Part shown: in pieces, positions 42,281 to 51,078 of the stretch
Numbering within the stretch: position 1 is the stretch's first letter
How the letters are laid out: each line of letters begins with the position of its first letter
Source of the DNA: CAZYBU01 sp964645775
GTDB taxonomy: Bacteria; Spirochaetota; UBA4802; UBA5550
Assembly (NCBI GenBank): GCA_964645775.1
Contig: CAZYBU010000010.1
Location: 1-64,000 of the forward strand
Direction of reading: 5' to 3'
Length of the DNA: 64,000 nucleotides
Made by a program: the position numbers and the translations under genes
Notes under the pieces: generated by a model
Told to the model about the DNA's origin: nothing
The model's database searches: none
What the model saw: the letters and a program-made list of their open reading frames with translations, nothing else

Positions 42281-43237
42281 TTACTTACCCTTACCTGATT
42301 TTTTCTTCAGTTTCTCCACAGTTTCCAACATAAAGGACTCGGCGGTAAAGGAGGATACAGTAAAAACATAAGGAGTTGTGGAGGCCGTGGCAATCCGGCT
42401 CCCCTCCTCTCTCATGTTATGGAAGATGAGGGTGATCTCCTCCTCTCCCGTATAAAGAGTGACCTTCCCCTCATAATCATCCATTGAGAGTTTCGTTTCA
42501 GGATACCCTTCAGCGCGCAGGGGGCTTAACCTTCTGAGAAGGGACTCAACCCTGTTCGTATCGAATTCGGCGTATTCAAAGCCCTCGCATACCCACCGGT
42601 ATGATTTCTCCTTCACACTTTTCCCGTCAGACGATTCATCGACTTTTTCCTCATCCTCTACCCGGCTGAACGTATAGCTGAGGTTTCCCTTTTCCACAAT
42701 GAAACGATCAACATCGGCTACGTTAATGTCCATCACGGTTTTGTCCCTCAGCTCCTCCAGGTTTTTCGAAAACAGGGAACGAAGATTACCCGAAGCCTGA
42801 TAAACAATTTCCAGATCGTCATAAAGAAGATAGGTATGTCTTCCGGTTGAAGAGGTTTTCCCGATCATGAGAGTCATAAGGTCCTCTTCTCCGGTCCGAA
42901 GGCCCACCCGTACCCGCTCATCCGGGGCCAGGCCGTAGCGGTCGAAGTACTTTTTTCGGGAGACAAGTTCCAGCCTTTTAAGGCCTTCAAGTTTCTTAAT
43001 CATCTGCTGAACCGTCCCGGCGTCCGCCGGGTATCCTCCCGGTTCCAGGACCCATCCTTTCCCGGTTTTTTTCAGGGTCTTTTCCCTGGCTTCTCCAACC
43101 TGGATGGCGATTGTATCAGGTTTTCCTTCCAGTTCCGGAAGGTTCAGCGTGTCGCTGCCCGGACCCAGACGGGACACCAGAATATAAACCGCAAGAACAC
43201 CTATTATTACCAGGCTTATCAGGATTCCCCGGTTCAT
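42281..43237 (-). CDS. DUF4340-domain protein of a Gld-type ABC system
   Basis: 318 residues, single N-terminal membrane helix (GILISLVIIGVLAVYILVS) then a large periplasmic domain. DUF4340 signs: GKGWVLEPGGYPADAGTVQQM, KRLELVSRKKYFDRYGLAPDE, DLMTLMIGKTSSTGRHTYL and FSKNLEELRDKTVMDIN. Proteins like this are regularly the last gene of GldA/GldF/GldG operons, as here; its ATG overlaps the upstream GldG-like gene by four bases. The transported or assembled substrate is unknown. Confidence 0.85.
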   Translation of the reverse strand: MNRGILISLVIIGVLAVYILVSRLGPGSDTLNLPELEGKPDTIAIQVGEAREKTLKKTGKGWVLEPGGYPADAGTVQQMIKKLEGLKRLELVSRKKYFDRYGLAPDERVRVGLRTGEEDLMTLMIGKTSSTGRHTYLLYDDLEIVYQASGNLRSLFSKNLEELRDKTVMDINVADVDRFIVEKGNLSYTFSRVEDEEKVDESSDGKSVKEKSYRWVCEGFEYAEFDTNRVESLLRRLSPLRAEGYPETKLSMDDYEGKVTLYTGEEEITLIFHNMREEGSRIATASTTPYVFTVSSFTAESFMLETVEKLKKKSGKGK

Positions 43238-45444
43238 GCCTGACCTCCACTATCGATTTTGGTTATTGTCCGATATCTCTTCTCTATGCGGACCCTGTAG
43301 CGTTTCCGGAACCGCCACATGACAAGGCCCCACAGAACAACAAGGAGAGGCACGCCAGCCATGTTCAGGACCTTGATCATCCTTCGGTTCAATTCTTCTG
43401 TCTTCTCCAGGGGATTGTACTCCAGTCCCTTTCCCCTCATCCGGGGAACATGGACATTGCCTGTCAGGTAATCGACCAGGTTATGGAGGAAAAGGCTGTT
43501 GGGAAAATTCATTCCCTTTCCTCCCCCGGCAGGGCCGGCCAGAATGTCCCGTGAGCTTATGATAAACTGGGAACGGGCTACCTCGGAGGTGCCGACCACG
43601 ATGACCCGGCTCACACCCCTTTCTACGGTCGTTTTCAGGTGGCTGGTGGACGTAATATCTCCCGTTGTCTGACGGGATGCTTTACCATCTCCGTCTTCTT
43701 TTTCAGGATTCGTCGGTATCTTTCTTTCGGAAAAATGGCTGGAGAGTTTCCCCTCCGCAAGGGCAGCCAGTGTATGGGAACTCATTTCCGTGTCATCTGC
43801 TGGAGGAGACATCATCATTGGATTGAAACTTACCCGGCCGGACATGGTCCAGCTCTGGTCAGAGGATTCCACCAGGGAGAGATATCGGACGTGTTCATTC
43901 TTTTCATCAGGAAGATTGATGGGGGAAACCTTGAGCATGGCAAGACCGCGCAGGTAACGGGTAGCAACGGATTTCTCGCTCAGACCGGATTTATCGATTT
44001 TTGGGGCCAGGTAATAATCCCGTATCATGTTCCCCATATTGGCCTGCGCGCAATTCTTGTCCAGGACCACGGACCTGCCGATGGGAAGACCGTATCCGGC
44101 GACAAGATCCTCCATACCGGTAGTGAGAGGTACAACCATCGGCCTTCCCTGGGATAACATCTCCTGGCGTCCCGGTATCTGTATCTCACGGAAACTGTCG
44201 GAAAAGAGGAGCAGGGAGTTGCCCCTCATGAGAAACTGGTCGATTTTATACAATTCGTAATCGGAAATCTTCTGACGGGGGCCGTTTACGATGAGAAGGG
44301 AAACATCTGATGGCATGTCTTCTTTCGCGAGATCAATGGGAATGAACTCATACCCGTCAGAGATAATTTCACGGAAAATCGCACCCCCTCCCGGTGACCT
44401 GTCATCCTGGAGGTTCGCCTCGCCGTGTCCCGTCAGGTAGGCCACCTTCTGGTTGACGCTGACCACGCTGTTCACGGCGTCATTGATGCTATCCTGGAGG
44501 CGATCCAGTCCGGCGATCACGTTTCCCAGGGCTGTGGACCGGACCTGGAGAGGTATGGTCGCATGCCGATCTTTCCATGAGACAACAAGTCCCATGACGC
44601 CGCTGCCCGGTTCTATGACGCCGCCCCCCGGGGTTCGTCCACCCTTCCACTGCAACCGGTTCAGACCGTACTCTTCCGCGATATTGTCAGCGTTCTCCCG
44701 GTCAGAAGGACTTACATACCGGAAGACAAGACGTCCGTAATTGTTTTCATTGGCCTTCTCCACAACCTCCCGCACTTTCTGTTGGAGATCACCGATACCC
44801 TGGATAGGAAGACCGGCAAGGATATCATCCATGTAAAGTGTCACCCGGATGGCCTCTTTCGATTCGCGCATCTCAACCAGGGCATCAATTCTGGCCTTCA
44901 TGGCCTCGATCCGGGAAGTAATCTCGTACTCCAGGCCGTCCGGTTCCGTGATAGCGTCGATTCTCTCCACCAGGTCAGCGTGCTGGAGAACCACACCCAT
45001 GTAAACCTTGCGGAAATTTACCTGATCGCTTACCAGTTCCCGGCTCGTCACGGGCTGGATGCCGTATTCCGCGGCCACCTTCTCAAGCCGGTCCTGGTCG
45101 ACCACTTCGAAGGTAAAATATTTGTTACCGTAGAAATCATACTCATCCAGCAGGTCCATGAGGTACCGGCGTACCCGGGCATGGTCCGGGGGTAGGTTCT
45201 CACTGAAAAGAACCGTCACCCTGAGCCGTTCTGAAAGACTGGAAACCACCTCCCGGCTCCTGTCGGTCAGTGAGTAACTGTCGTTCCGTGTAAGGTCCCA
45301 CCTGAAATTAAGGGTACTCCCGGCAATATTCAGAAGAACCACGATAGCCAGGATAAGGACAAGCTGAATGTCCCTGGTTTTGCGCGTCCTTCGATCCGTA
45401 AGATTACTGTTTATACTATTCCAAAGGTTATTCAACAGGTTCAT
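43234..45444 (-). CDS. GldG-like ABC-type uncharacterised transport system protein
   Basis: 736 residues. An N-terminal membrane helix (LVLILAIVVLLNIAGSTLNF) is followed by a periplasmic domain with NDSYSLTDRSREVVSSLSERLRV in two stretches, a signature of GldG/DUF4350-like proteins. It includes YLTGHGEANL, LLIVNGPRQKISDYELYKID and FLMRGNSLLLFSD. A C-terminal membrane helix (VLNMAGVPLLVVLWGLVMW) and basic tail follow. Works with the ATPase (46135) and permease (45441); in Bacteroidetes the related proteins affect gliding, but the module is widespread in non-gliding bacteria. Overlaps both neighbours by four bases. Confidence 0.87.
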   Translation of the reverse strand: MNLLNNLWNSINSNLTDRRTRKTRDIQLVLILAIVVLLNIAGSTLNFRWDLTRNDSYSLTDRSREVVSSLSERLRVTVLFSENLPPDHARVRRYLMDLLDEYDFYGNKYFTFEVVDQDRLEKVAAEYGIQPVTSRELVSDQVNFRKVYMGVVLQHADLVERIDAITEPDGLEYEITSRIEAMKARIDALVEMRESKEAIRVTLYMDDILAGLPIQGIGDLQQKVREVVEKANENNYGRLVFRYVSPSDRENADNIAEEYGLNRLQWKGGRTPGGGVIEPGSGVMGLVVSWKDRHATIPLQVRSTALGNVIAGLDRLQDSINDAVNSVVSVNQKVAYLTGHGEANLQDDRSPGGGAIFREIISDGYEFIPIDLAKEDMPSDVSLLIVNGPRQKISDYELYKIDQFLMRGNSLLLFSDSFREIQIPGRQEMLSQGRPMVVPLTTGMEDLVAGYGLPIGRSVVLDKNCAQANMGNMIRDYYLAPKIDKSGLSEKSVATRYLRGLAMLKVSPINLPDEKNEHVRYLSLVESSDQSWTMSGRVSFNPMMMSPPADDTEMSSHTLAALAEGKLSSHFSERKIPTNPEKEDGDGKASRQTTGDITSTSHLKTTVERGVSRVIVVGTSEVARSQFIISSRDILAGPAGGGKGMNFPNSLFLHNLVDYLTGNVHVPRMRGKGLEYNPLEKTEELNRRMIKVLNMAGVPLLVVLWGLVMWRFRKRYRVRIEKRYRTITKIDSGGQA

Positions 45445-46151
45445 CGTCTCTCCTCCACGGCACGGGTTGTCAGCAGAAGGGAAATGATTATCATGGAAAG
45501 AAAATATATCAGGTCCCGGGAATCGACGATTCCCCGGGCTATGTTCTGAAAATGGTAATCGGTCCCCAGCCAGGATATGAACCTCAGGGGAGCCGGAATG
45601 AACATAACGATCTTGTCAATAAGCCAGAGAGAGAAGGTCGCGAGCCATCCCAGGATAAAAGCTACGATCTGGTTACGGGTAAGGGAGGATACCAGCAGAC
45701 AGATCGAGACGTACGCCGCGCCGAGAAAGACGATGCCGATGTATCCACCGGCCATGGGGCCCGGATCAGGCGATCCCACCAGGATCACGGTCACAGCGTA
45801 AAAGAGAGTAGGCACAAGCATAAACAGGATAAAAATCATGGCCGCCAGAAATTTACCAACAACGATTTTCGAGGAGGATACCGGCAGGGTCATCAGCAGT
45901 TCATCTGAACCGGTCTGTTTCTCCTCGGCAAAAAGCTTCATGGTAATGGCAGGTATGAAAAAGGTAAAGATCAGGGGAAGTACCTGGAAGAATTTTCGCA
46001 TCTCCGCCTGATTAATATAGAAGAAATCCCAGAAGAAAAAGGCGCCTGTGGGAACCAGAAACGCGGTCAGCACGATATAGGCGATGGGACTGGCGAAGTA
46101 GGATCGGAGTTCCCGACCCGCAAGGGTTCGGACTTCACTGATTCCTTTCAT
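45441..46151 (-). CDS. ABC-2 type transporter permease (GldF-like)
   Basis: Permease of about 236 residues with six membrane helices, for example IAYIVLTAFLVPTGAFFFWDF, FTFFIPAITMKLFAEEKQTG (the conserved E-E-K-x-G loop) and ISLLLTTRAVEERR at the end. Start ATG 46151 is chosen because GAGGTGAAC lies just before it; the longer frame to 46232 would lie inside the ATPase gene and has no signal of its own. It overlaps the ATPase gene by 17 bases and the GldG-like gene by four. Confidence 0.9.
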   Translation of the reverse strand: MKGISEVRTLAGRELRSYFASPIAYIVLTAFLVPTGAFFFWDFFYINQAEMRKFFQVLPLIFTFFIPAITMKLFAEEKQTGSDELLMTLPVSSSKIVVGKFLAAMIFILFMLVPTLFYAVTVILVGSPDPGPMAGGYIGIVFLGAAYVSICLLVSSLTRNQIVAFILGWLATFSLWLIDKIVMFIPAPLRFISWLGTDYHFQNIARGIVDSRDLIYFLSMIIISLLLTTRAVEERR

Positions 46152-47076
46152 GTTCACCTCCAGATGTGAGTTCACGGAAAATATGTTCAAGACTCTGTCT
46201 CTGGCGGGACATCTCATAGAGGGTCCAGCCACGCTCGCATGCCGCCCGGAAAATCTTTGGACGGACGTCCATCTCAGAGTCCACGGAGAGGCTTAAGGAG
46301 AGGTGTTCATCTCCGGAAGTCTCCTCCAGATCGAGGACACCTTCAAGATTTGAAAGGGTCTCGCGGGCGTCCTGGAACGATACATCCGACAGGGTCAGAC
46401 GGATACGGTCCTCTCCGGAAACCATGTCCTTCAGGTTGCCGGTCCGGTCGTCCGCAACGATTGAACCTCGATCCAAAATGATGACCCTGTCGCAGGTGGC
46501 CTCCACCTCCGATAGAATATGGGTGGAGAGTATGACGGTCTTCTCCCTGCCAAGCTCACGTATAAGGTTGCGGATCTCTATGATCTGGTTCGGGTCCAGT
46601 CCGCTCGTCGGTTCGTCCAGGATGAGAATATCAGGATCATGGATCATGGCCTGGGCCAGGCCGACCCTCTGCCTGTATCCCTTGGAGAGTTCCCCGATGG
46701 TTTTATGCATAACTTCAGTTATGCCACAGGTCACGGCCACGCGATCGATCCTCTCGTCGGAAGATATCCCGCGGACACCGGCAACGTAGTTAAGGTAATC
46801 GAAGACGAACATCTCTTCGTAGAGGGGGGCCGATTCCGGAAGGTAGCCTATCATAGACTTAATCTCTTCCGGGTTTTCCTCGATGGTGTAATCTCCCACC
46901 AGAACCCGGCCGCCATCACACCTGAGATATCCGGTCATCATACGGAGGGTACTTGTCTTCCCCGCTCCGTTGGGGCCCAGCAGGCCGGTAATCTCACCCT
47001 CACGCACGGTAAAGGAGACATCGCGAACCGCTTCTACATCACCATATCGTTTAGAAACAGATTCCACACTGATCAT
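46135..47076 (-). CDS. ABC transporter ATP-binding protein (GldA-like)
   Basis: 313 residues. Walker A GLLGPNGAGKTSTLRMM (about 32-48), Q-loop in MIGYLPESAPLYEEM, signature LSKGYRQRVGLAQAMI, Walker B ILILDEPTSGLDPNQ and the H-loop in LSTHILSEVEATCD. A C-terminal 90-residue accessory domain follows, as in the natA/CcmA-like group. First gene of the Gld-type operon; upstream lies a 366-base divergent region shared with mutS2. Confidence 0.94.
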   Translation of the reverse strand: MISVESVSKRYGDVEAVRDVSFTVREGEITGLLGPNGAGKTSTLRMMTGYLRCDGGRVLVGDYTIEENPEEIKSMIGYLPESAPLYEEMFVFDYLNYVAGVRGISSDERIDRVAVTCGITEVMHKTIGELSKGYRQRVGLAQAMIHDPDILILDEPTSGLDPNQIIEIRNLIRELGREKTVILSTHILSEVEATCDRVIILDRGSIVADDRTGNLKDMVSGEDRIRLTLSDVSFQDARETLSNLEGVLDLEETSGDEHLSLSLSVDSEMDVRPKIFRAACERGWTLYEMSRQRQSLEHIFRELTSGGEHERNQ

Positions 47077-47442
47077 TGCAGTCTACTCCATGCATTTATT
47101 AATCATTAGATATTCTGAAAACCAGAATGAGAGACATGCTTTTTGTAAGGATACATCCCTCTTTGTTACATTACAGTCAAAATGTACACGGATCACCCAT
47201 AAGACAGAGGAACCGGCACAGAATCAAGTTAATTTCAGTAATTATTCCCAAAGATGCTTTTACGTGAAACAGGAAATGATTACTATCCGAGCCTTCTGCG
47301 GTGAGGATAGTAGTTTTTTTATGGCTAATAAAGTAAAGGAATACAAAGTGAGGTAATTTTCAGACAACGGAGTGAATTGACCTTGACGATCAAAGTGACC
47401 CGGAACAGGCAAGAGCCTTACGTTTAGTAAGGAAGAAAGAAC
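47077..47442. other. AT-rich divergent intergenic region
   Basis: 366 bases between the ABC ATPase and mutS2, clearly richer in A/T than the flanking genes. Short frames are present but unsupported. It contains a rho-independent-looking terminator on the plus strand (47281-47320) and a small hairpin CCTTAC/GTAAGG at about 47413-47429 just before the mutS2 start, which includes part of the AAGGAAG ribosome binding site. See the terminator entry. Confidence 0.6.
47281..47320 (+). terminator. Rho-independent terminator in the mutS2 leader region
   Basis: TACTATCC (47281-47288) pairs with GGATAGTA (47305-47312); a run of seven T (47314-47320) follows on the plus strand. No plus-strand gene ends here: the nearest upstream gene is divergent. 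It therefore ends either a short non-coding RNA made from the 47100-47280 region or a conditional leader of mutS2. Confidence 0.6.
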
Positions 47443-49830
47443 ATGCCGGATTACAGAGAAATGCTCGAATGGCCGCGGCTTCTGGAGTCCCTGGCGGAAC
47501 GGTGTTCCAGCGAGGCGGGACGCGCGAGGGTCCCGACCCTGGAAGAACCCGCGATAAGAGAAATTGTTCCCCGACTGAACAGAACCGGCCAGTTCATGGA
47601 ATTTTTGGCCCGCGGCAACCGGGTCCCCTTCGCGGGATTGATAGACGTTACGCCCTTCCTGGAACGTGCCCGCAGGGAGGGTGTCCTCCAGTTTGAGGAA
47701 CTTGTCCGCATCCGCTCTTTTCTCCGTTCCGTGGAAACCATGCGCCATTTCATGAAGGAGCTTGAGGAAGAATTCCATCATATTCGAGAGGCGGGTGAAG
47801 GCCTTTCAGACAGGGGCCATCCGGCTGAGAAGCTCTTTTCAGCCATCACCGATGATGGACAGATCAGCCGCTCCGAGTATCCCGGCCTGGCCCACCTGGA
47901 GGAGAGAATAGCAGAATCGAGAAAAGAGCGGGACAGGCTGACTAACCGGTTTATCCATGATCCCAAACACGATCATCTGCTCCAGGATAAGGTAACAAGC
48001 AGCAGGGCAGGACGGCAGGTGGTCCTCCTGAAGGCTTCCATGAAAGGCCGGGCGGAAGGTACGATTCATGACATATCTTCCAGCGGTCAGACCCTCTATT
48101 TTGAGCCGGCCCGGCTCATGAGCGCGAACAACCAGGTCATCGCCCTGGAACAGGAACTGAACCACGAGATATACCTGATACTCAAAGAACTTTCAGGCAG
48201 GGTAAGCCAGAGCGCGGAAGAGATGGCTTCTGATCTGGAGATCATGATCGACCTGGATCTTCTAACATCCGCCGCGCGCCTGGGAAATGACCTGGGAGGG
48301 AGCATCCCCGAGATTACGGAAGAACCTGTGATCGATTGTAAAAACATACGCCATCCTCTCCTTGTTCTGATGATCGATGACGTGGTGGGCAACGACTTCC
48401 GGGCCGGGGAGAAGGACCGGTGCGTGCTTATCTCAGGAGCCAATACGGGAGGCAAAACCGTTTTACTGAAGGCCCTCGGCCTGGCGGCTCTCATGGCCCG
48501 GCACGCCCTTCCTGTGGTCGCGGGACCCGACTCCCGAATCGGCCTCTTCGATCATATCATGGCTGATATCGGTGACGACCAGGATCTGCAGGCCTCCCTC
48601 TCGACCTTTTCCGGTCAGGTGGTGGCCCTGAGGAACATACTTAATGAAGCCACGAAAAGAAGCCTTGTGCTGGTTGATGAGATCATGGATGGAACCAGCC
48701 CGGAACAGGGCGCGGCCCTGGCCTGGGCCGTTCTGGAGGAACTGGCCGACCGGGAATGCCTGACCGTGGCCACGAGTCATTATCCGGTTCTGGCGGAGAA
48801 GGCGGCCCGGGACGATCGGTTCACTAACGCCTCTGTCTCCTTCGACCTTGAAACCCTGCGGCCTACCTACCACCTCCATCCCGGCATCCCCGGGACCAGC
48901 CACGCACTGGAAATCGCTTCTATCTACGGGATGCCTGTCAACGTGATAGAACGCGCCCTGGGCAACCTTGACGATTACAGGCGATCCCTGGAGGGCCTGG
49001 CCGCTGATATGCAGCTAAAGCAGAGGGAACTTGCCGAAGCACGGGCCGAACTGGAGAGGCAGAAAGAGCTGCATAAACATAAAGAAGAAGAACTGAATAG
49101 AAAGGAGAGCGCCCTAAAACAGGAAAGAAAACGCCTCTCCGAAGAGAAGGGCCTGGAAGCGATGGAGGACCTCCTTGCCCTCAGGGACACCCTTAAAGAT
49201 AAGCTGAAAGAGACAGGGGAGATGGACCGGAAGGAGGCGGCCGGGGTCATGGAGGAGGTGTCCGTCTCAGTGAAGAGACTTGAGGAGCGGATCTCCGGGA
49301 TGCGCCGGGAACGGCTTGAAGAAGCCTATACTCCTCTTCTCCGGGAACAGGCTCTGCCCGGCACCCGGGTCTTTCTGCCCGACCTTGAAAAGGAAGCCCT
49401 TATAGAAGATGTGGACCCACGGAAGGAAGAGGCCCTGGTCCGTATCGGTGAAAGGATACACTCCCGGTATCCCTTTAACAGGCTCCTTTTCGTGGCCTTA
49501 CCCGGCGGATCGGACAATCGAACTGGCTGGAAAAGGCCTCCGGAACCGAACCCTTCCCAGGAGCGGGAAGAAGTGACGATACAGACCCGGGAGAACAGCA
49601 TCGACCTCCGGGGCATGCGGGTAGACGAGGCGCTCCAGCAGCTGGACAACGAACTGGATCGGAAACTGAGAGCGAACATCGGCACGGTCATCATCATTCA
49701 CGGTCACGGGACCGGCGCCCTCAGGGACGCGGTACGAAACCACCTGAACGTTTACCGGATCGATGAAGAGCATCGTCCGGGCAGGGAGGGAGAAGGCGGA
49801 GACGGGGTGACCATCCTCCGTTTCAGGTAG
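47443..49830 (+). CDS. mutS2: Endonuclease MutS2
   Basis: 795-residue DNA-binding ATPase that suppresses homologous recombination or rescues collided ribosomes, depending on species. Clamp/core region: LVNRFIHDPKH-like segments and GRQVVLLKASMKGRAEGTIHD (in two stretches). ATPase: GANTGGKT at 332-339, DIGDDQDLQASLSTFSGQ, and LVDEIMDGTSPEQGAALAWA. A long coiled coil (about 510-620) and the C-terminal Smr endonuclease domain (SIDLRGMRVDEALQQLD, IIIHGHGTGALRDAVRNHL) complete it. GTAAGGAAG precedes the ATG and is partly in a hairpin. Confidence 0.96.
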   Translation: MPDYREMLEWPRLLESLAERCSSEAGRARVPTLEEPAIREIVPRLNRTGQFMEFLARGNRVPFAGLIDVTPFLERARREGVLQFEELVRIRSFLRSVETMRHFMKELEEEFHHIREAGEGLSDRGHPAEKLFSAITDDGQISRSEYPGLAHLEERIAESRKERDRLTNRFIHDPKHDHLLQDKVTSSRAGRQVVLLKASMKGRAEGTIHDISSSGQTLYFEPARLMSANNQVIALEQELNHEIYLILKELSGRVSQSAEEMASDLEIMIDLDLLTSAARLGNDLGGSIPEITEEPVIDCKNIRHPLLVLMIDDVVGNDFRAGEKDRCVLISGANTGGKTVLLKALGLAALMARHALPVVAGPDSRIGLFDHIMADIGDDQDLQASLSTFSGQVVALRNILNEATKRSLVLVDEIMDGTSPEQGAALAWAVLEELADRECLTVATSHYPVLAEKAARDDRFTNASVSFDLETLRPTYHLHPGIPGTSHALEIASIYGMPVNVIERALGNLDDYRRSLEGLAADMQLKQRELAEARAELERQKELHKHKEEELNRKESALKQERKRLSEEKGLEAMEDLLALRDTLKDKLKETGEMDRKEAAGVMEEVSVSVKRLEERISGMRRERLEEAYTPLLREQALPGTRVFLPDLEKEALIEDVDPRKEEALVRIGERIHSRYPFNRLLFVALPGGSDNRTGWKRPPEPNPSQEREEVTIQTRENSIDLRGMRVDEALQQLDNELDRKLRANIGTVIIIHGHGTGALRDAVRNHLNVYRIDEEHRPGREGEGGDGVTILRFR

Positions 49831-49839
49831 GATACACCT

Positions 49840-50043
49840 TCAATTCAGGAGGAGGATAAGCATATGGATCAGCTTCACGGCCAGAGCGGTGGAGAGGATT
49901 GTGGGAAAAACCACCTCCGGGTCCCATAGCTTCAGGCCTTCCCTTCGTTTACGAAAAATCGTGTAGAACAACCATGCCATGAGGGGTGCCACAATGATGA
50001 AAATGATAAATTTTGCCGCCCTTCCCAGAAGATATTCAGCCAC
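49840..50043 (-). CDS. Small two-helix membrane protein
   Basis: 67 residues from GTG 50043; GAGGAGG lies five bases before it. The longer frame from TTG 50097 lacks a ribosome binding site. Two hydrophobic helices (AAKFIIFIIVAPLMAWLFYTI and a C-terminal TALAVKLIHMLILLL) flank a basic loop (RKRREGLKLWDPE). No recognised family. Converges with mutS2, ten bases apart, and is divergent from the short-chain dehydrogenase gene. Confidence 0.55.
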   Translation of the reverse strand: MAEYLLGRAAKFIIFIIVAPLMAWLFYTIFRKRREGLKLWDPEVVFPTILSTALAVKLIHMLILLLN

Positions 50044-50151
50044 TTCGACCTCCTCGATTTCAAAGGATAGTATTTTCCATACCTTTTCAGTTGACAATTG
50101 GAAAAAGTATCAAAAGGTGGAAGCATCACTCAACATTCCAGGGAGCCGGGC

Positions 50152-50949
50152 ATGACATCCATTCATAACAGGGCGCTTATCACAGGAGCATCAGGAGGAT
50201 TGGGCCTGCACCTCGCCCGGCTTCTGGCGGGCCGGGGATACGACCTTATCCTGGCGAGCAGAAACGAAGACCGGCTGCGGGAACTGGCCGATAAGCTGAC
50301 GGATGAAGCCGGAGTAACCGTGGATATCATACCCATTGACCTGTCCCGCCCGGGAAGCGGCCAGAAGCTTTTCCGAATATGCCAGGAGAAAGAATACAGC
50401 ATCGACCTTCTGGTGAACAACGCGGGCCGGGGCATGGTGGGAAGCTGCACGGAGCAGGACTGCCAGGAGATGGAAAACCTGGTTACCCTGAACTGCCAGA
50501 CCCCTCTGGCCCTCACAACCCTCTTCGGGGGAGAGATGGCCCGCGCGGGATACGGTTATATTCTTAATGTCGGTTCCATGGTGGGAATGCAGCCCGTGCC
50601 CTATTTCGCCCCCTATGCCGCCAGCAAGAGCTTTATCCACAGCATCTCCCTCTCCTTACATTACGAGTTAAAGAAGAAAGGGGTTCATGTCACCTGTCTT
50701 GTGCCGGGATTCATGGATACCGGCTTTGAAGATAGCGCCGGCATAACGAATGACACATACAGAAAGGTTTCAGGGGCGAGTGCCATGGACCCGGCCCGGG
50801 TTGCCTACGTGGGACTCAAGGCCCTGTTCAGCCGAAAGGCTCTGAAAGTGGCGGGTCTCAGCAACCGTCTTGGGGCCTTCTTCTCCGGTATCCTGCCGCC
50901 CCGAGTAACCGCCTTCTTTCTGGAGCTTCTTCTGCGCAGGGTCGTCTAA
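50152..50949 (+). CDS. Short-chain dehydrogenase/reductase
   Basis: 265 residues, classical SDR. NAD(P)-binding ALITGASGGLGLHLARLLAGR (two stretches, about 8-28), NNAG at about 91 (LLVNNAGRGMVG), active-site Ser in NVGSMVGMQ, and Tyr/Lys in APYAASKSFIHS. The PG motif CLVPGFMDTGF is present. A C-terminal tail with a hydrophobic segment (LGAFFSGILPPRVTAFFLELLLR) could associate with the membrane. Start ATG 50152 after CAGGGAG; a frame start at 50098 is unlikely. Substrate unknown; the arginine in the ASRNEDRL position favours NADPH. Confidence 0.9.
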   Translation: MTSIHNRALITGASGGLGLHLARLLAGRGYDLILASRNEDRLRELADKLTDEAGVTVDIIPIDLSRPGSGQKLFRICQEKEYSIDLLVNNAGRGMVGSCTEQDCQEMENLVTLNCQTPLALTTLFGGEMARAGYGYILNVGSMVGMQPVPYFAPYAASKSFIHSISLSLHYELKKKGVHVTCLVPGFMDTGFEDSAGITNDTYRKVSGASAMDPARVAYVGLKALFSRKALKVAGLSNRLGAFFSGILPPRVTAFFLELLLRRVV

Positions 50950-51012
50950 ACAGGCCCGAACCGCGTCGACTCCATGTTTTCGCTTCTTCTGTTTCCCGGA
51001 AAGGAAGTTCGG

Positions 51013-51047
51013 CATCCTTACCCTTTCGACAGGTAAGGGTAAGGATG
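51013..51047. terminator. Perfect hairpin between convergent genes
   Basis: 11-bp perfect stem CATCCTTACCC (51013-51023) with GGGTAAGGATG (51037-51047), 13-base loop, between the SDR stop (50949) and the radical SAM gene end (51079). No T-run follows on either strand, so it may block readthrough weakly in both directions or protect transcript ends. An inner pairing TTACC/GGTAA is also possible. Confidence 0.5.
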
Positions 51048-51078
51048 TAAGTACCGGAAAAGAATAATGGTATGATAC

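Noticed and set aside
46151..46232. Longer start of the ABC permease at 46232
   Set aside because: The extension lies in another frame of the ATPase gene, lacks a ribosome binding site and adds residues unlike the family; GAGGTGAAC supports ATG 46151.
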